A DNA stretch of 64,000 nucleotides. It comes from Fusobacterium sp. (GTDB lineage Bacteria > Fusobacteriota > Fusobacteriia > Fusobacteriales > Fusobacteriaceae). The stretch is from positions 1-64,000 of the forward strand of contig NZ_JAWDXO010000023.1 in the NCBI RefSeq assembly GCF_032477075.1. Reading direction: 5' to 3'. Shown piece by piece: positions 26,802-35,485 of the stretch (position 1 is the first letter of the stretch; each line of letters begins with the position of its first letter). The position numbers and the translations under genes are program-made. The notes beneath the pieces are model-generated. The model had not been told where the DNA came from and made no database searches. It saw only the letters and a list, made by a program, of their open reading frames with translations.

Positions 26802-29800
26802 TTACTTTGTCATTAAATCATCCCACTCAGAATTTTTCACAAATATAGTTCCATTTTTTACACATTTTATTGTACTTTTATTTGTCAACAATCTTTCTCC
26901 TGCAATTTTATTTGTTTCACTTGTATTCGACCACTCTCCTGCTATCATACATTCACATTTTCCACTTTTAGTTTTTGCACATTTTGCAAATGGGATTATA
27001 TTAGTTCCTACAATTTTATCTGAGGAAGTTCCTATTGTTTTTCCTTTTCCTCTTACCCAACCATTTTTAGTAGCTTTAAATATTGTTGTAGAATCTCCAC
27101 TCTCAGTACATGCTAATTTACTTCCTGTTGTCATGATAATTTTATCTGCTGCTAAGTCCTCTACCCCTTTTCCATTTTTGGGAACTTTTACATTCAAAGT
27201 TAAAATTCCTCTTCGTATTCTGTCAAATGGTAAATTATTTTTTCCTTTTGTTTTATACTTACTGTCATAATTATACAAATATTCTATTGCTTTTGAGTTA
27301 TACTCTTCTCCTAATAAATGTCCTATCTTTATGATTTTTTCTGTTTCTATTTCTCCATTTTTAATAATATAAAACTTATTTAAAATATCAGGATTATCTT
27401 CTAATTTTTCTACTATTAAATTATGTAAAAGATAAAATCCCCTTGCTCCATTATCTTCCATAATTTCTAGTGTTATTTCTTTATCCAATATGTAGCTTAA
27501 AAAATCTGCATTAATATATTTTTTTTCTTTTCCAGACTGTAAAGAAAAAGAATGTCCATTTATTATTTTTTCATAATAACTTTTCTCATCAGTTTCTTTT
27601 AAGGTATCATTATAAGCATCTTTTTTAGGTATAATATCTCTTGAATTTACATAATCTTCCATGTAACTTCTAAAAAAGCTTCCTATATAATTGTCATTAA
27701 CAGCATTACTTTTAACAATATATTTTTTCCCATTACCTGTATTTTCATATAAAATATTTCCACTTTCAGAATCTATTAATGGAAAAAAAATAAATTCATT
27801 ATTTTCTAATATTGTATAAAATTTTTCATTCTCATATTTTTTTCTTTCTTCTTCACCTTCAATATCTTTTAATAAATATATTTTAATTCCAGCTGCATTA
27901 AAAGCTTGATATAAATTATTATTATTCTTTTTATAAGTTTTCTGCATTTCTATATGTTCAAATAAATACCAGCTTAGTATATCACTAGTCATTGGAACTT
28001 TTTTGGTAACATTATGAGTAACTTCAACTTTTTTCCACTTTCTTGTAGTTTCATAACCTGATAATACTAATTCTTGTTTATATACTTCTGCACGAAAATG
28101 TCCTTCTTTTTCTAATGAATATTCTCCATCTTTTTCTATTATTTTAAAAGAATAAGATTCTTTTAAATCATATTTCATTCCTATATCCAATTCTTTATTA
28201 AAGAATCTTTTAAATAAGTTTATATTATATTGATCCTTAGTTGTTTTTTCAGGAGTTTTTATAGTTTGGATTATTTTATTTTTAATATCTGATCCATCTT
28301 TTACTATATATACAGTTTCGCCTTCTATACCATTTTCTAAGCTTAATTCTGACATCAAAACAATATAGTCTATTTTCTTTATTTTAATTTTTATTGGACT
28401 TGTTTCTGGAAAAATTTCTTTTAGAGTATTTTCATTAAATTTTAATCTAGAGTAATTTAAATTAATCTCTATTTTTTCTTGTAATATCTCAACGGCATTT
28501 TCAACTATATCTGGAGATCTAATTTCTTCTTTTAAATATTTACAAGAATTTTTTGTATAATTACATTGTTTTCTTTGCTCACAGTCAAATAAACCAACTT
28601 TACACATTTTAAGATATAATTTATCTATTTTTTCTTTATTGATCATATTTTCAATTATTGATATTGAAGCAGTTAGAGCAGAAAAAGCAGCCACAGTTAA
28701 TATTGAGCTTCCTCCTGTAAAAACCCATGATAAAATAAATGGAATTATATTATCTTTTAAAAAATTTTGACAAAAGTCACTGACATCTTTTTCAAGTGTT
28801 ACATATTTCTTTTTAAAAATATGTCCTATATCAAAAACATTAAATGCAAGTAATTCTGGTTCTATTGCTAAACTTCTTGTTTTAAAAGCTCTTGTAGAAT
28901 GATTATATCTTAATCTAAACATTCCTGCTAACTCAGCTCCTATATTAAACCCTGTTACAATTACTTCATAATCTCTTAATTTTGTATCTGTTAAATATAT
29001 TTTTTCAAGTATATATTTTTCTATAATATTCATAAATATAAGGTCTGAGTGATAATCTCCAGTTATTAATCTTTCTGAAATTTTTGAATTAAAATCAGAA
29101 TTTTTAAAACATACAACTATTGCCTTTTTATTGTCATTTTTTAATATAGTCACACCAAATTCAAAATCATCAAATTTAAGTTCTTGTTTAAATTGGCAAT
29201 TTATTAATTCTTTTTGAGTATTTTCCAATTTATTTATTAAATCTTCTAATTTCTTTTTTTCTTCTATACTGTTCATTTTATATTTATAATTTTCTTTTAT
29301 TTCTTTTAGGGATAAATCTAATATATAAAATGTTACCACTGCCCTTTCATTAAATAATGTGAGAATATTTTCTTTAGTTACAGCATTTTCTAATAACTCA
29401 TTTATTCTTCCAGATACAGCTTTTTTTACTATTTTTACTATTTCATCTGCAGCAGTATCTACATCATCAACTGATGATTTTATATAATCTTTCACTAAAT
29501 TTATAATTATTGTTTTTTCATTTTTTTTTATATATTTTCCATTTTTTAGAGTACCTTTAACAGAATTAACAAGAGAATCAGATATTTGAAATTTTAAAAA
29601 ACTTTGTCCAATTATTCTAGCACTTCCTTTTAATATTTCTTCATTATTCTTATCCATTGCTTTCAATAATTGGTTAATTTTTTCTTCTTTTGCTTTTGAA
29701 GATTTCATTTTTAATTCATTTTGCAATATTGTTTTATATTCTTTTTTCAATAGAACCATTTTCTTTTTAACATCTTCTGTTGCAGAATTTTTTAATCCTT

Positions 29801-30398
29801 TTATTATCTCTTTATAATGTTTAGAGAGTTTTTCTGCTATTTGACTGCTTTGATTTACTCCGTTTCGAGCTAGACTTTGTTCACAATTTTTTATTCCATT
29901 CATTGCTTCACTTATTTGACTTTTCTTTAAGGCTGTATTCCCCTGTAGAGCAAGTGGAAGAAAAATAGAAATCCAGTATAATGCAGTTAATCCTATTTCT
30001 ATTCTCTCATTTACCAAATGCATTCTTTCATATACTTCTCTAGGTTGATATGAAACTTTTAAATCATAAATATTTTCTAGTTCGTTTGTTATGAATTCTT
30101 CTTCCTCTTGTTCTGTAATTTCTAATTTTTTATTATTTATATCAAATTTTTCTACTTTATATTTTTCTATTCCATCTTCATTAATTTTACCTAATTCATA
30201 TCTTTCATAATAACCATCCTGATCTATAAATTCTGTAACTGCTTTTCTTTCTAATTTTATTTTTGCTTCAATTTCAAATATAAAATCAGAAAAATCAGTA
30301 GATATTTTATATCCATCTCCACCATACAACAGCTCCCATTCTTCTAAAAATTTTCCTTCATTATTTCCTAGTCTATACTTTTCATAATATTTCATCAA
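26802..30398 (-). CDS. Large effector with C-terminal DUF4280/PAAR-like tip
   Basis: The 1198-residue protein ends (about 1070-1198) in a DUF4280-type PAAR-like domain: MTTGSKLACTESGD, NIIPFAKCAK, CECMIAGEWS and LLTNKSTIKCVKNG. Residues 405-520 look like a class 3 lipase fold (IVVCFKNSDF, then VTGFNIGAELAG). The nucleophile motif GxSxG reads GFNIG at 483-487, so Ser is Asn and lipase activity is unlikely. Two hydrophobic stretches lie at about 135-152 and 551-585. Residues 630-1060 match nothing I know and may hold the toxic activity. Its first 33 residues continue the frame of the preceding small gene in the duplicate copy. Confidence 0.82.
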   Translation of the reverse strand: MMKYYEKYRLGNNEGKFLEEWELLYGGDGYKISTDFSDFIFEIEAKIKLERKAVTEFIDQDGYYERYELGKINEDGIEKYKVEKFDINNKKLEITEQEEEEFITNELENIYDLKVSYQPREVYERMHLVNERIEIGLTALYWISIFLPLALQGNTALKKSQISEAMNGIKNCEQSLARNGVNQSSQIAEKLSKHYKEIIKGLKNSATEDVKKKMVLLKKEYKTILQNELKMKSSKAKEEKINQLLKAMDKNNEEILKGSARIIGQSFLKFQISDSLVNSVKGTLKNGKYIKKNEKTIIINLVKDYIKSSVDDVDTAADEIVKIVKKAVSGRINELLENAVTKENILTLFNERAVVTFYILDLSLKEIKENYKYKMNSIEEKKKLEDLINKLENTQKELINCQFKQELKFDDFEFGVTILKNDNKKAIVVCFKNSDFNSKISERLITGDYHSDLIFMNIIEKYILEKIYLTDTKLRDYEVIVTGFNIGAELAGMFRLRYNHSTRAFKTRSLAIEPELLAFNVFDIGHIFKKKYVTLEKDVSDFCQNFLKDNIIPFILSWVFTGGSSILTVAAFSALTASISIIENMINKEKIDKLYLKMCKVGLFDCEQRKQCNYTKNSCKYLKEEIRSPDIVENAVEILQEKIEINLNYSRLKFNENTLKEIFPETSPIKIKIKKIDYIVLMSELSLENGIEGETVYIVKDGSDIKNKIIQTIKTPEKTTKDQYNINLFKRFFNKELDIGMKYDLKESYSFKIIEKDGEYSLEKEGHFRAEVYKQELVLSGYETTRKWKKVEVTHNVTKKVPMTSDILSWYLFEHIEMQKTYKKNNNNLYQAFNAAGIKIYLLKDIEGEEERKKYENEKFYTILENNEFIFFPLIDSESGNILYENTGNGKKYIVKSNAVNDNYIGSFFRSYMEDYVNSRDIIPKKDAYNDTLKETDEKSYYEKIINGHSFSLQSGKEKKYINADFLSYILDKEITLEIMEDNGARGFYLLHNLIVEKLEDNPDILNKFYIIKNGEIETEKIIKIGHLLGEEYNSKAIEYLYNYDSKYKTKGKNNLPFDRIRRGILTLNVKVPKNGKGVEDLAADKIIMTTGSKLACTESGDSTTIFKATKNGWVRGKGKTIGTSSDKIVGTNIIPFAKCAKTKSGKCECMIAGEWSNTSETNKIAGERLLTNKSTIKCVKNGTIFVKNSEWDDLMTK
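30293..30391. repeat. 99-bp direct repeat, copy in the intact effector
   Basis: The stretch is identical base for base to 31705-31803, covering codons 3-35 of the large effector gene. It marks the duplicated effector 5' end. Confidence 0.9.
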
Positions 30399-30663
30399 TA
30401 CTGTTGTATACTGCTTCTAATACTGGTTTACTTTTATCTTCACCTTCTCTTTCTCTATAAAATGCTCTGGTATCTGATATATTATCAACATCAGTTTTTA
30501 TACTTTTTATCTCTTTATCTAAAAGTGAATAAATTGTATGATTTGTCACAATTTCTTTTCTATCAATTGTTTCTTTCTTTTTTATAATATTTGCAAATTC
30601 CATTTTTAAATTTGACAAGTTACATATTGCTAACAATTCTTTATCTGTTATATTCATTTTCAA
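30382..30663 (-). CDS. Small N-terminal module split from the effector
   Basis: The 93-residue product reads ITDKELLAICNLSNLKMEFAN and ends EAVYNSIDEIL. The duplicate at 31691-32098 has the same module fused in frame to the start of the large effector. Here a 4-base difference shifts the frame, so this product stops 17 nt inside the 1198-residue gene, whose own ATG lies just before that stop. The start is TTG at 30663 behind GGGAGG, with an ATG two codons later as alternative. Confidence 0.75.
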   Translation of the reverse strand: MKMNITDKELLAICNLSNLKMEFANIIKKKETIDRKEIVTNHTIYSLLDKEIKSIKTDVDNISDTRAFYREREGEDKSKPVLEAVYNSIDEIL

Positions 30664-31601
30664 TAATAACCTCCCATATCAAATTCAATATCTGTTATCT
30701 TATTGTATTCTTTTTTCTTTTCTTCATCTAAGTGATTATTCAATATATATTTTGGTGAATATATTTTGCTATATAATAAAACTGTATAGTAAGACCATTT
30801 AAAAGGACTTTCATTTATAGTGCTTCTATTTATTTCATTTATATTGTTTGTAACTTCATTTTTTGTTAAAACATTTAATGTATTTAATATTTCTTTTCTC
30901 TTGTTATCTGAATCTTTAGCAGATATTTCATTATTTTCCCAACTTTTCCTGTTATTGATTAACATTTTTTTTATTTTATCTGAATTATTGAAACTATCAT
31001 ATAATCTTCTTATATCTATTACTTCTATATCCAAATCCACATATTCAAAAGTTCCTGTTTCCTTCATAAACTGAATAAATTCGTAAATTTGTTTCCTATA
31101 CTGTTCCCTATCCTCATCATTTTCTACTCTTCCAAATATATAAATTCCACCTTTTATTGTTAATCTTACCCCTTCTTCTTTCCATACCTTTATTATATTT
31201 CCAAAGCTGTAGTCTTCAAGTACTCTATTAAATCTTATATCATATACTTGTAATACATTTTCTCCAAATAATTCTTTAAGTTTTTTTCCATAAAATTCTT
31301 CTGCTGATTCATTTATTTTTACTATTCCATAGGTATCTCCTACAAAACCTAATTTTTCTCCTAGTATTCCTTTTTTTACATTTACTGTTCCTGAATCTCT
31401 ATAGTATTTGTCATGTTCCTTTACTGTTCCCACATATTTACTTGGATATATTTCTGCCTGATACCATATATCATCATCTCCATCTGATCTTCTTCCTATA
31501 TATTTTATTTCAAATTCTTCTCCATATCTTTCTTCCTTACCACATGATATGAATGATAGCGCTATTGATAAAACAATTAATATTCTAAATAGTTTCTTCA
31601 T
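30660..31601 (-). CDS. Lipoprotein paired with the effector (immunity candidate)
   Basis: The 313-residue protein has a lipoprotein signal ending SFISC, so the mature Cys is near residue 20. The body is mixed strands and helices with GRRSDGDDDIWYQAEIYPSK and a GGIYIFGRVENDEDREQYR region; no known domain. An almost identical but broken copy precedes the truncated effector copy, so lipoprotein plus effector move as a unit. That is how immunity or loading partners behave, but neither role is shown. A GGGAGG site precedes the ATG. Confidence 0.8.
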   Translation of the reverse strand: MKKLFRILIVLSIALSFISCGKEERYGEEFEIKYIGRRSDGDDDIWYQAEIYPSKYVGTVKEHDKYYRDSGTVNVKKGILGEKLGFVGDTYGIVKINESAEEFYGKKLKELFGENVLQVYDIRFNRVLEDYSFGNIIKVWKEEGVRLTIKGGIYIFGRVENDEDREQYRKQIYEFIQFMKETGTFEYVDLDIEVIDIRRLYDSFNNSDKIKKMLINNRKSWENNEISAKDSDNKRKEILNTLNVLTKNEVTNNINEINRSTINESPFKWSYYTVLLYSKIYSPKYILNNHLDEEKKKEYNKITDIEFDMGGYY

Positions 31602-31626
31602 CTTTCCTCCCTTTTGACTCTTAACT

Positions 31627-31672
31627 TTATAGGAAACTTTTTCATAGGTTCATATCAAAAAGTTTCCTATAA
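31627..31672. repeat. 16-bp perfect inverted repeat before the lipoprotein gene
   Basis: The arms TTATAGGAAACTTTTT and AAAAAGTTTCCTATAA enclose 14 nt. On the minus strand the hairpin stands just upstream of the lipoprotein ribosome site and just after the truncated effector copy. There is no T-run, so a plain terminator is not certain. Confidence 0.7.
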
Positions 31673-31690
31673 TATTAAAATCTAACTACT

Positions 31691-32098
31691 CTATATTTTA
31701 AAATAATCAGTAGATATTTTATATCCATCTCCACCATACAACAGCTCCCATTCTTCTAAAAATTTTCCTTCATTATTTCCTAGTCTATACTTTTCATAAT
31801 ATTCAATACTGTTGTATACTGTTGAATATGCTTTTACTTCATTCTCTTTTTTTCTCATAAATACTCTTGGAAGTGCTTTACTTCCATCTGGATTTTCTGT
31901 ATTTTTTCCCAACTCATCCAATCTTATACTTTCTATTTCTTTTTCTAAGAGTGAATAAATTGTATGATTTGTCACAATTTCTCCAGTTTTTTCATCAATA
32001 TCTTTTATTAAATTTGCAAATTCCATTCTTAAATTACTTAGATTACATATTGCTAATAATTCTCTATCTGTTATTATATTTTGATTACTTTCAACCAT
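31691..32098 (-). pseudogene. Truncated duplicate of the effector N-terminus
   Basis: The 135-codon frame joins the small module (LLAICNLSNLRMEFANLI) directly to the first residues of the large effector (YYEKYRLGNNEGKFLEEWELL). It then breaks off after YKISTD into a short foreign tail. The remaining roughly 1160 codons are absent. A normal GGAG site remains. It is an orphan left by a cassette duplication or replacement, though a short product could still be made. Confidence 0.82.
31705..31803. repeat. 99-bp direct repeat, copy in the truncated effector
   Basis: Identical to 30293-30391. The identity ends at 31705, exactly where the truncated effector loses similarity, so 31705 is the rearrangement junction. 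Confidence 0.9.
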
Positions 32099-32112
32099 TT
32101 TATCTCCTCTCT

Positions 32113-33035
32113 CTAATAATCTTCATAGGTAAATTGAATATCTTCTATTTTTTCAAATTTACTTATTTTTCTTGTATCTTCTAAATAATTTGATTTTATA
32201 TATTTTTCTGAATATAAAGGTAATGATAATAAATTATTGTAGTAACTCCATTTTACAGAATTCTTTATATTTGTTTTATTTATTTCCTCTATTTTTATTC
32301 CTTGTTCTAATTTTAAAGGTAATTTTTTTATTAATTCTCTTCTTTTTATTCTAAATAAATCATGATCATTTTTATCTAATTTTTTCCCCATTATTATCAA
32401 TTCTTGTTTTAATTCTTCATTTTCCTGAAATTCTTTACTTAAAACTCTATCATCTAAAACATTTATAGCTATTGCCACATATTCAAAAGTTCCTGTCTCT
32501 TTCATAAACTGAATAAATTCGTAAATTTGTTTCCTATACCGTTCTCTGTCCTCATCATTTTCTACTCTTCCAAATATGTAGATTCCACCTTTTATTATTA
32601 AAGCTGTTCTTTCTTCATCACTTACCTTTATTATATTTTCAAAGCTATAATCTTCTAATATTCTATTAAACCATATATCATATACTTGTAATACATTTTC
32701 TCCAAATAATTCTTTAAGTTTTTTTCCATAAAACTCTTCTGCTGATTCATTTATTTTTACTATTCCATAGGTATCTCCTACAAAGCCTAGCTTTTCTCCC
32801 AGTATTCCTTTTTTTACATTTACTGTTCCTGATCTTCTATAGTATTTGTCATGCTCTTTTACCGTTCCTATATATTTACTTGGATATATTTCTGCCTGAT
32901 ACCATATATCATCATCTCCATCTGATCTTCTTCCTATATATTTTATTTCAAATTCTTCTCCATATCTTTCTTACCACATGACATGAATGACAATACAAAT
33001 AATAACAGTAAAAAATATTTTATCACTTTTTTCAT
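32113..33035 (-). pseudogene. Frameshifted duplicate of the effector lipoprotein
   Basis: The signal peptide and lipobox (FVLSFMSC) are intact from the ATG at 33035. Right after the lipobox the sequence lacks four bases present in the intact copy (GGTAAGGAAGAAAG versus GGTAAGAAAG), and translation ends within a few codons. The rest of the frame stays open and similar to the 313-residue lipoprotein to its own stop at 32113. The C-terminal 120 residues have diverged strongly, as expected if each copy matches a different partner. Confidence 0.82.
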
Positions 33036-33361
33036 AGTTTTACTGCCTGAAAAAGAATAGAGAGAATCCCCAGAATAATCAAAAAATGTCCTCTATTTGC
33101 TCCTTTTATAGAACAAATTTTTGGTTGTTTTCTATCATATTCTATATCTATTTCTTTTCCTATTTTATCACTAGAATTTACTAATCCGCCTTCTATTGTT
33201 TTTGCCTCTATTATTTCACCATCACATTCAAACTTTACTATATAATATCTATTAAATTTTGTTATTCCAATAATAGTTGCTTTATATGTTTCACCTTCCA
33301 TTCTTGATTTTTTCATCATCATCCATACACCTACAGCTATTAATATAAACCCTGCCCCCAT
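33032..33361 (-). CDS. Small two-helix membrane protein
   Basis: The 109-residue protein has a membrane helix at each end (about 1-16 and 90-107) around a beta-rich, soluble domain of about 70 residues with YKATIIGITKFNRYYIVKFE and EIDIEYDRKQPKICSI. The layout matches DUF3592-type proteins. Its TGA stop overlaps the ATG of the broken lipoprotein gene (ATGA), so the two were once coupled. A TAGGAGGA site precedes its start. Confidence 0.75.
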   Translation of the reverse strand: MGAGFILIAVGVWMMMKKSRMEGETYKATIIGITKFNRYYIVKFECDGEIIEAKTIEGGLVNSSDKIGKEIDIEYDRKQPKICSIKGANRGHFLIILGILSILFQAVKL

Positions 33362-33378
33362 TTTTATTCCTCCTAAAA

Positions 33379-34092
33379 TTAAAATACTGCTATTTCTCCT
33401 ATTTTCATAGTTATTTCTACCCCTATAACTCCAAAATGATATTCCCAGAATAAATCCAGCTCCAAACCTATTGGTAAAAAGATTTCTTTAAGAAATTCAA
33501 CTTTCTTTATATTTTCTTCACTTTTTATATAATTCAAATAAATTACAAGATTGGTATCTGAAGAAAGATTGTCATATATGATGGAATCTTTAAATATTTT
33601 TTTTATAGACTTTTTAAAAGCTTCTATCATATTAAGATGACAATACATATCATAGAGAATATCTACAACTATATGTTTTTCATATTCTTTAAATAATTTA
33701 AAAAGTTTTGTGCTCTCTTTTCCAAAACATCCTTTTTCTATATCTTTACGCATTTCTTTTACTATAATATCTTTTTTATTTTGCCCTAAGTATAAATCTA
33801 TTTCGCCTAATAAATGAAATAATATATTAACAAGAGATTTTTTCAATTCTATCTCCATATCTTCAAAATCAGGGTATGTTATTATTTGAAATATATCATT
33901 AAATCTTATAAAAGGATTTATTTCAACTTTTACATCAGTAGTTTCTATTTCGCTTTGAATATTATTTATGTTGACCATATTAACTTCTATATATGGTGAA
34001 ATAATCTCAGCTATTTCAAAATTTATATTTTCATTATTTTTCTCAATAAAACTTGTTAAAGGATACCATAAAAAATTATACTGATTCTCCAT
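33379..34092 (-). CDS. Unknown protein, baseplate candidate B
   Basis: I place the start at the ATG at 34092, which overlaps the previous stop as TAATG; this gives 237 residues. A TTG seven codons earlier is possible. The protein is soluble, with a strand-rich first third (EIAEIISPYIEVNMVNI), a helical middle and a closing GLELDLFWEYHFGVIGVEI segment. The coupling to the 422-residue gene and the cluster position suggest a structural pair such as baseplate wedge proteins, but I see no motif that proves it. Confidence 0.65.
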   Translation of the reverse strand: MENQYNFLWYPLTSFIEKNNENINFEIAEIISPYIEVNMVNINNIQSEIETTDVKVEINPFIRFNDIFQIITYPDFEDMEIELKKSLVNILFHLLGEIDLYLGQNKKDIIVKEMRKDIEKGCFGKESTKLFKLFKEYEKHIVVDILYDMYCHLNMIEAFKKSIKKIFKDSIIYDNLSSDTNLVIYLNYIKSEENIKKVEFLKEIFLPIGLELDLFWEYHFGVIGVEITMKIGEIAVF

Positions 34093-35360
34093 TATACCAA
34101 TACTCCTCTGCAATTATATTCAGGAAAATACAATTGCAATTCAGATATTATAAAATCAAGAACTTCTCTAATGTATAAATCTTTTTTTAATATTTTAAAG
34201 TATAAATACATATTTGAATTTTTCCCTTTTAATTTAAATTCATCAATAAGAAATGGATTTAAGTCATCTGAAACTGTATATTTCTTTTCTCCATCTATTA
34301 TTTCTACTTTTACTAAATCCATTCTTTTGCTTATATCATCAAAGCTGTTAACCATTCTTTTTATTTCCCCTAAGTTTCTTAATCTGATATCATTTTCCAT
34401 TTTTATTTTATTGATAAAAGATGGATTTATTCTATTTGAAAATACTGGATATTTTAATTTGCTTTCATATATTCTTTCATCTGCTTCAGATATTTTTATA
34501 AACTCCCATTTCATTTCTCTGTTTTCATCTGTTATTATTCTAAACCCATTCAAGATTCTTTGAATATAGTATATATAGATTTCTTTATCAGGACATAAAT
34601 ATACATTATGATTATTATTAAAAAATAAAGTATGTTCATAGTGTATTCTATCTTTAGTTGGGTTTATTTCACCATTTCCAAGCATATTTATTTGTATAAT
34701 ATTCCATAATATGAGATAATCTTCTATCCAGTTTTTTTCCAGATTTTTTTTATCAATATTTATTATAAAAGCTCCATCATATTTCTTTAATTCTTCCAAT
34801 AATTCCTTTTCAAATTCTGTTATTACTATTTTAAAAGCTTTGAAAATATATGGTGTGTTTAATGTCCTCCATTTTAAACCATTTAGTCCAAAAACATCAT
34901 ATATCTCTTTTATCTTTTTATTATAGCTGTTATCTCTTTCTATTTTAAAAGTAAATGCATATTCTTTATCATTCAGTTTTCCAATACCACTGAAAGTTGT
35001 ATTTAAAATTGCTTCAATATTTTCTTTATCTAAATCTAATAATATTTTTTTATAAACCTTATCTTCACTATTTAATACTTCCAGCAGTGACCTTTCTATC
35101 ATATCTGAAAGTATAATAGGAGAAAAATTTTCTTCATACAAATAAAAATCATTTTTAGGAACTATCATATTTATAATGCTTATATTATTTTCTTGTGATA
35201 TAGCTGAATCTAATATTTTACTTTCAAAATTCTCCATTCTTTCTTCTAAATCATTAACTAAAAATTCAAAAGTCTTTAAAGAGGTTTTTCTAAAGAGCAT
35301 CCTATCATCTTCAACTAAGTTTTTAAGTTCATTTTCTATAATCTTTTTTATATGTTTCAT
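34092..35360 (-). CDS. Unknown protein, baseplate candidate A
   Basis: The 422-residue soluble protein has no signal or membrane helix. The first 60 residues are helical and charged. A middle stretch repeats short strands (FNNNHNVYLCPDKEIYIYYI), and the C-terminus has a FIISELQLYFPEYN helix. I recognise no TssF, TssK or phage baseplate signature. It is translationally coupled (TAATG) to the 237-residue gene and preceded by a strong hairpin that may separate it from the upstream genes. Confidence 0.65.
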   Translation of the reverse strand: MKHIKKIIENELKNLVEDDRMLFRKTSLKTFEFLVNDLEERMENFESKILDSAISQENNISIINMIVPKNDFYLYEENFSPIILSDMIERSLLEVLNSEDKVYKKILLDLDKENIEAILNTTFSGIGKLNDKEYAFTFKIERDNSYNKKIKEIYDVFGLNGLKWRTLNTPYIFKAFKIVITEFEKELLEELKKYDGAFIINIDKKNLEKNWIEDYLILWNIIQINMLGNGEINPTKDRIHYEHTLFFNNNHNVYLCPDKEIYIYYIQRILNGFRIITDENREMKWEFIKISEADERIYESKLKYPVFSNRINPSFINKIKMENDIRLRNLGEIKRMVNSFDDISKRMDLVKVEIIDGEKKYTVSDDLNPFLIDEFKLKGKNSNMYLYFKILKKDLYIREVLDFIISELQLYFPEYNCRGVLV

Positions 35361-35445
35361 TTTCCACCTCTATAATTATTCTCATTTTTTAAAATTATAG
35401 AAACTTTCCATTTTAATTTGAAAAACTTTTATAATTTCAAATTAC

Positions 35446-35479
35446 ACTGTATAAGAGGTGAAAAAACCTCTTATACAGT
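35446..35479. terminator. Strong 14-bp hairpin inside the cluster
   Basis: The perfect arms ACTGTATAAGAGGT / ACCTCTTATACAGT enclose a 6-nt loop. It lies between the secreted paralogue genes and the 422-residue gene. Flanks are T-rich on the plus strand but not on the minus strand, so partial termination or mRNA end protection is as likely as full termination. Confidence 0.65.
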
Positions 35480-35485
35480 ATTATT

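Noticed and set aside
26767..27270. A 167-residue plus-strand reading frame with hydrophobic sequence
   Set aside because: It lies antisense to the end of the effector and the start of the VgrG-like gene, has no ribosome site, and the minus-strand frames have clear homology.
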